From: GCA-002733465 sp965230525
Lineage (GTDB): Bacteria; Pseudomonadota; Gammaproteobacteria; Enterobacterales; Kangiellaceae
NCBI GenBank assembly: GCA_965230525.1
Contig: OZ246008.1
Location: 620,001-684,000 of the forward strand
Direction: 5' to 3'
DNA length: 64,000 bases
Position numbers and translations under genes: made by a program. The first letter of the stretch is position 1; each line of letters starts with the position of its first letter. Under the pieces are notes generated by a model. The model was not told the DNA's origin. It did not search any database and was given only the letters and a program-made list of their open reading frames with translations. Positions 62,159 to 64,000 of this stretch are shown in pieces.

Positions 62159-64000
62159 TTGAACAAATTACCTAAATTTTTACTCTCCGCAACTTTTGTT
62201 GCCATTGTTTCAAGCTGTGGCCAACAATCTGAGCAAACTGATGATTCGGCATTAGTGACTGAAACATCTCAGTCTGAAGTGCTAGATACTGGCAAATCTC
62301 AAGGCCAGAGTGAATCAGAAAAAGCGAATGCCCTGTTCGAAGAAATATTCATGCAAAATGTCATGCGCAGTCCAAACTTCCAATCCTTCTTAGGCATTAA
62401 GACTGACCAAGATAAATGGGATGATTGGTCTGAACAAAGAGCGCAGGAAGACTTACAAATAGCCAAGCAAAATTTGAACAAAGTTAACGCTATTGATGCA
62501 AGTCAACTTGATCCACAAACAAAAGTTAGCCTCGATATTATGAAGCTTAATTTGCAACAACAGATCGAAGACTTCAAATGGCGCTATCATAACTACCCGC
62601 TCAACCAAATGTTTGGTATTCACTCGCAAGTTCCGTCACTATTAATTAATCAGCATACCGTATCAGAATTAGCTGATGCAGAAGCTTATATTTCAAGACT
62701 GGAAAAAGTATCTGCGCTTTTTGATCAAGTTATTGATGCCATCAACATTAGAGCCGAGAAAGGTATCATTGCACCCAAATTTGTTTATCCTTATGTAATT
62801 AGCGATAGCCAAAACATTATCAAAGGCGCCCCCTTTACCGAAGGTGACGATAGCACTTTGCTGTCGGACTTTAGTCAAAAAGTAGCCAACCTTTCCCTTT
62901 CAGATAATGATAAACAAGCCTTAATCGAACGCGCCAAAACCGCACTAAAAACCAGTGTAAAGCCGGGCTACGATAAACTGATTGAAGCCGTCAAAGTAAT
63001 TCAAGCCAAAGCTGACACACGCGATGGTGCTTGGAAACTGCCAGATGGCGAAGCCTTTTATAACAACGCTTTGGCTCGAACAACAACCACAGATTTAAGC
63101 GCGCAAGAAATTCATCAAATTGGACTGAAAGAAGTTGCGCGAATTCATAAAGAAATGGAAGAAATAAAGAATAAAGTCGGCTTTAAAGGCGACTTGGCCG
63201 CCTTCTTTGAGTTTATGCGACATGATCCTCAGTTTTACTATCCAGAGACCGAACAAGGTCGACAAAAATATTTGACCGAGGCAACCTTGTTAATCGATAC
63301 CATGAAAGGCCGCTTAGATGAACTCTTTATTGTTAAACCTAAGGCTGACTTAACGGTTAAGGCAGTTGAGCCATTTAGAGAAAAGTCAGCAGGAAAAGCT
63401 TTTTATCAAAGCCCTTCTTTAGATGGTACCCGTCCAGGAATTTATTATGCCAACCTATATCGAATGAGCGATATGCCAACCTACCAAATGGAAGCACTCG
63501 CTTATCATGAAGGAATTCCAGGTCATCATATGCAACGCGCTATATCAGTCGAGCTCGAAGGAATTCCAAAGTTTAGAAAATTCTCTCGCTTTACTGCCTA
63601 TACCGAGGGCTGGGGTCTATATTCAGAGTTTTTGCCGAAAGAGATTGGCATGTATAGCGATCCCTATTCAGATTTCGGACGTCTTGCAATGGAGTTGTGG
63701 CGAGCTTGTCGATTAGTTGTGGATACAGGGATTCATGCTATGAAGTGGACCCGCGAGCAGGGAATAGAATACTACGTTACTAACACCCCTAACCCCCAAC
63801 CCGATGCGGTTAAAATGGTTGAGCGGCATATCGTCATCCCTTCACAAGCGACAGCCTATAAAATTGGTATGTTAAAGATTTTAGAGCTACGCAGTAAAGC
63901 GCAAACTGAAATGGGTGACAAGTTTGATATTCGCGAGTTTCATGAAGTGGTACTAAAAAATGGTCCGGTACCATTGAGTGTCTTAGCGCAATATGTGGAT
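62159..64000 (+). CDS. DUF885-family lipoprotein peptidase, 3' end outside the window
   Basis: 614 codons visible, with only the last few residues expected to be missing. The start is uncertain: TTG at 62159 has AAGGGG 7 bases upstream and yields a compact lipoprotein signal (NKLPKFLLSATFVAIVSSC, lipobox VSSC); an in-frame ATG at 62141 would add six residues. The zinc-metallopeptidase-like motif AYHEGIPGHHMQ and the downstream RFTAYTEGWGLYSE are hallmarks of DUF885 proteins, which resemble M32 carboxypeptidases. A periplasmic or outer-membrane-anchored peptidase role is inferred from family resemblance. Confidence 0.9.
   Translation, partial: MNKLPKFLLSATFVAIVSSCGQQSEQTDDSALVTETSQSEVLDTGKSQGQSESEKANALFEEIFMQNVMRSPNFQSFLGIKTDQDKWDDWSEQRAQEDLQIAKQNLNKVNAIDASQLDPQTKVSLDIMKLNLQQQIEDFKWRYHNYPLNQMFGIHSQVPSLLINQHTVSELADAEAYISRLEKVSALFDQVIDAINIRAEKGIIAPKFVYPYVISDSQNIIKGAPFTEGDDSTLLSDFSQKVANLSLSDNDKQALIERAKTALKTSVKPGYDKLIEAVKVIQAKADTRDGAWKLPDGEAFYNNALARTTTTDLSAQEIHQIGLKEVARIHKEMEEIKNKVGFKGDLAAFFEFMRHDPQFYYPETEQGRQKYLTEATLLIDTMKGRLDELFIVKPKADLTVKAVEPFREKSAGKAFYQSPSLDGTRPGIYYANLYRMSDMPTYQMEALAYHEGIPGHHMQRAISVELEGIPKFRKFSRFTAYTEGWGLYSEFLPKEIGMYSDPYSDFGRLAMELWRACRLVVDTGIHAMKWTREQGIEYYVTNTPNPQPDAVKMVERHIVIPSQATAYKIGMLKILELRSKAQTEMGDKFDIREFHEVVLKNGPVPLSVLAQYVD

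Noticed and set aside
1..64000. CRISPR arrays, tRNA or rRNA genes, insertion sequences, prophage
   Set aside because: No regularly spaced repeats, tRNA-like T-loop sequences, transposase or phage genes were found on either strand.

Overview
The window comes from a low-to-moderate GC gammaproteobacterium, probably marine. This rests on the close resemblance of GalT, RecN, DsbD, the 957-residue GcvP and GloA to gammaproteobacterial forms, and on three large TonB-dependent receptors (TBDRs) beside glycoside hydrolases and flavin-dependent halogenase-like genes, a combination typical of marine polysaccharide and glycoside degraders. No tRNA, rRNA, CRISPR array or insertion sequence was recognised. 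Genus cannot be fixed from the sequence alone.

Region 1 (1-24.4 kb) looks like a broad catabolic island for a glycoside with a hydrophobic or acyl aglycone. On the minus strand a cytoplasmic GH1 beta-glycosidase leads into an acyl-CoA-synthetase-like ligase, galT and galK (cut by the window edge). Divergently, a cupin dioxygenase-like gene (frameshifted) and an SDR are followed by a second SDR, a TetR regulator, an XRE/MmyB-type regulator, a MelB-type sugar symporter, a second TetR regulator, a 911-residue TBDR, a second GH1-like enzyme and a frameshifted saccharopine-dehydrogenase-like reductase. A five-gene beta-oxidation-type operon (hydrolase, SDR, acyl-CoA dehydrogenase, FadB-like, thiolase) closes the region. 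Two 18-bp palindromes of nearly the same sequence lie in the two divergent promoter regions, and a weaker copy precedes the XRE gene. They are candidate operators of the first TetR protein.

Region 2 (24.7-39.4 kb) is mostly housekeeping: gcvT-gcvH-gcvP, gloA-fxsA, a multi-domain response regulator whose GGDEF and first receiver domains are degenerate, dsbD with an unusual Ser/Pro linker, an alpha/beta hydrolase with Thr at the nucleophile position, a GDSL lipoprotein esterase, recN and a TPR protein.

Region 3 (39.6-46.9 kb) pairs a TBDR with a hybrid CHASE histidine kinase only 5 bp downstream, then a small beta-barrel-like protein and a secreted amidohydrolase.

Region 4 (46.9-60.1 kb) is a beta-glucan-type utilisation locus: a membrane-anchored AraC regulator, a secreted GH5, a 1000-residue TBDR, and a very tightly coupled three-gene unit made of two apparently complete tryptophan-halogenase-like flavoenzymes flanking a highly diverged paralogue with none of the family motifs. 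A divergent GH3 lipoprotein completes it. Related palindromes precede the GH5 and TBDR genes.

Region 5 (60.3-64 kb) holds a DUF6572-like protein, an unknown membrane protein, a DUF2147 protein and a DUF885 lipoprotein peptidase cut by the window end. The strongest candidates for something undescribed are the halogenase / dead-paralogue / halogenase unit and the combined sugar-plus-aglycone island with its shared operator.
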